Source of the DNA: an uncultured Prevotellaceae bacterium
GTDB taxonomy: Bacteria > Bacteroidota > Bacteroidia > Bacteroidales > Bacteroidaceae
Direction of reading: 5' to 3'
Assembly: GCA_945833925.1 (NCBI GenBank)
Contig: CAMAFX010000008.1
Coordinates: 1-55,381 of the forward strand
DNA: 55,381 nt
The notes under the pieces were generated by a model. It had not been told where the DNA came from. It worked only from the letters and a program-made list of their open reading frames with translations, and ran no database searches. The position numbers and the translations under genes are program-made. The first letter of the stretch is position 1. Each line of letters starts with the position of its first letter. Positions 54,063 to 55,381 of this stretch are shown here, piece by piece.

Positions 54063-55376
54063 TTATGCGTTCTTTTGTGACAAGAGATACTTTTTGAAGC
54101 ACTCAAAGTCAGCACTAATCTCTACACTCTGCTTCTTTCCCTTCATGAATGTTGCCAGACGCTCGGGTATTGCCACGTCACCGCCGGTGATGCCGTCTAC
54201 GACGGATTTGAACTTGGCAGGATGAGCGGTTTCCAGAAACACCCCGACCTCGCCGTCCTTCAGACCTTCCTGCAACGCACGGTAACCGCAAGCACCGTGA
54301 GGGTCAAGCTGATAGCCTGTCTCCTTGAGGCATTCTCTCATAGTCTCTGATATCTGCTCGTCGTTGTATGTGGCACCATCTATGTCTGCGCATATAGCTG
54401 CATGATTCTGTTTGTAGAGTTCGTAGATACGAGCAAAGTTAGAAGGATCGCCTACGTCCATGGCATTTGCAATGGTCTGCACGCTTGCCTTTGGCTCATA
54501 CTTGCCTGTTTTGAGGAAGTTGTAGAAGATGTCGTTCGAATTGTTGGCTGCAATGAATCGCTTGATGGGAAGTCCCATCTTCACGCCAAACAGGGCTGAG
54601 CAGATGTTTCCGAAATTTCCTGAAGGCACACATACCACCATCTGGTCTGCCAATCCCTTTTTCTTCAACTGAGCATAGGCATAGAAATAGTAGAACGACT
54701 GAGGAAGGAAACGTGCCACGTTAATGCTGTTGGCAGAGGTTAACTTCATATGCGCGTTCAAATCCTCGTCCATAAATGCCGACTTGACAAGTGCCTGACA
54801 GTCGTCGAACACACCATCGACCTCGAGCGCAGTGATATTCTGACCCAAGGTGGTGAACTGGCACTCCTGAATTGGACTGACCTTGCCTTTTGGATAGAGA
54901 ACGTAGACATGAATGCCCGGCACACCGAGAAAACCGTTAGCAACAGCCGAACCCGTATCGCCACTTGTTGCAACAAGTACGTTTACGAGGCGGTTCTCAC
55001 CGCTCTTCTTGTTGAAATAGCCAAGGAGGCGTGCCATGAAACGTGCACCAACATCCTTGAAGGCGAGTGTTGGTCCATGGAAAAGTTCAAGACTGTAGAT
55101 GGTATCTGTAACCTTAACGGCAGGAATATCAAACTGCAACGTGTCGCAGACAATCTTATGTAGATCTTCCTGAGGAATGTCCTCGCCAAAGAAAGCATCT
55201 GCCACCACGCAGGCAATCTCCTGGAAAGACATGTTCTGAATATTGTCAAAAAACTCTGTTGGCAATGCCTTGATACTCTCGGGCATGTAGAGACCACGGT
55301 CCTCTGCCAAACCCTTCACGACGGCTTTTTCGAGTGTCGCCAATGGCGCATTGTGATTTGTGCTGTAATACTTCAT
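54063..55376 (-). CDS. thrC: Threonine synthase
   Basis: A PLP enzyme that converts O-phosphohomoserine to threonine. The 437-residue length is normal for the fungal/proteobacterial-type threonine synthase. The N-terminal module starts MKYYSTNHNAPLATLEKAVVKGLAEDRGLYMPE. The PLP lysine lies in GPTLAFKDVGARFMARLL (about 104-121), followed by the cofactor/phosphate motif ATSGDTGSAVANGFLG (about 136-151) and VPSGNFGNICSALFG (about 249-263). The C-terminal ETAHPAKFKSVVDG is typical. Only 5 nt lie upstream of the ATG in this window, so promoter and upstream neighbours are not visible. Confidence 0.97.
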   Translation of the reverse strand: MKYYSTNHNAPLATLEKAVVKGLAEDRGLYMPESIKALPTEFFDNIQNMSFQEIACVVADAFFGEDIPQEDLHKIVCDTLQFDIPAVKVTDTIYSLELFHGPTLAFKDVGARFMARLLGYFNKKSGENRLVNVLVATSGDTGSAVANGFLGVPGIHVYVLYPKGKVSPIQECQFTTLGQNITALEVDGVFDDCQALVKSAFMDEDLNAHMKLTSANSINVARFLPQSFYYFYAYAQLKKKGLADQMVVCVPSGNFGNICSALFGVKMGLPIKRFIAANNSNDIFYNFLKTGKYEPKASVQTIANAMDVGDPSNFARIYELYKQNHAAICADIDGATYNDEQISETMRECLKETGYQLDPHGACGYRALQEGLKDGEVGVFLETAHPAKFKSVVDGITGGDVAIPERLATFMKGKKQSVEISADFECFKKYLLSQKNA

Positions 55377-55381
55377 AATCG

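Noticed and set aside
1..55381. tRNA, rRNA, insertion sequences, prophage
   Set aside because: I looked through the intergenic regions for cloverleaf-like or transposase-like sequence and found none that I could support.

Overview
The window reads as chromosomal DNA of an anaerobic Bacteroidales bacterium, most likely a Prevotella-type organism. Four things support this. Nearly every operon start carries a Bacteroidetes -7 box (TAnnTTTG), often with a TTG/TTTG -33 element about 19-22 bp upstream. Genes lack strong Shine-Dalgarno sequences. Oxygen-sensitive glycyl-radical enzymes are present (NrdD/NrdG, PflB/PflA). Several proteins have Bacteroidales architectures: DUF4105, a PafA-like phosphatase, LptC next to a CNNM protein, BspA-like secreted proteins, and GIYIVNGKKVV C-termini. 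No rRNA, tRNA, CRISPR array, insertion sequence or phage gene was seen. Both ends fall outside or just after intact genes.

Layout. 1-2.9 kb: a minus-strand pair, a DUF4105 membrane protein and a catalytically degenerate PafA-like protein. 3-9.7 kb: a plus-strand envelope cluster (coaX, FadL-like outer-membrane protein, lptC, CNNM/CorC protein, PpiD-like chaperone). 9.8-16.3 kb: a minus-strand branched-chain amino acid operon ilvD-ilvB-ilvN-acyl-ACP thioesterase-ilvC. 16.4-25.7 kb: housekeeping genes (SlyD-like FKBP, aroC, lysS, gpsA) mixed with a GH43 enzyme, an esterase-thioredoxin fusion, a secreted EEP-family protein and an FNT channel. 25.8-30.3 kb: a second GH43, nrdDG, and a broken GH31 remnant. 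30.4-35.8 kb: a five-gene operon of coiled-coil membrane protein, orphan PTS EIIC-like permease, KduI with a signal peptide, trmB and mrp. 35.9-42.1 kb: pflB/pflA and a large multidomain GH43 arabinanase-like protein. 42.2-48.9 kb: DUF3737, MATE exporter, Pif1-like helicase, and a ClpB lacking its N-domain. 49-55.4 kb: Fur-family regulator, His-rich metal permease fused to an HMA domain, a secreted repeat protein with a 53-residue companion, and thrC.

How the genes fit together. Anaerobic central metabolism (pfl, nrdDG, an FNT channel possibly for formate) sits beside amino acid synthesis (ilv, aroC, thrC). Scattered plant-polysaccharide enzymes (three GH43, an esterase, a dead GH31) and a uronate module suggest a pectin or hemicellulose user. 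None of the glycosidases lies in a SusC/SusD locus.

The most unusual signals are these. (1) Three intergenic tandem arrays, and a possible degenerate fourth, share a 22-bp period and quasi-palindromic units but have different sequences. (2) A KduI with a signal peptide is co-transcribed with an EIIC-like permease without visible PTS partners, suggesting periplasmic isomerisation before uptake. (3) An alpha/beta-hydrolase is fused to a TlpA-type thioredoxin. (4) The acetolactate synthase regulatory subunit carries a CxxCxxCxxC extension.
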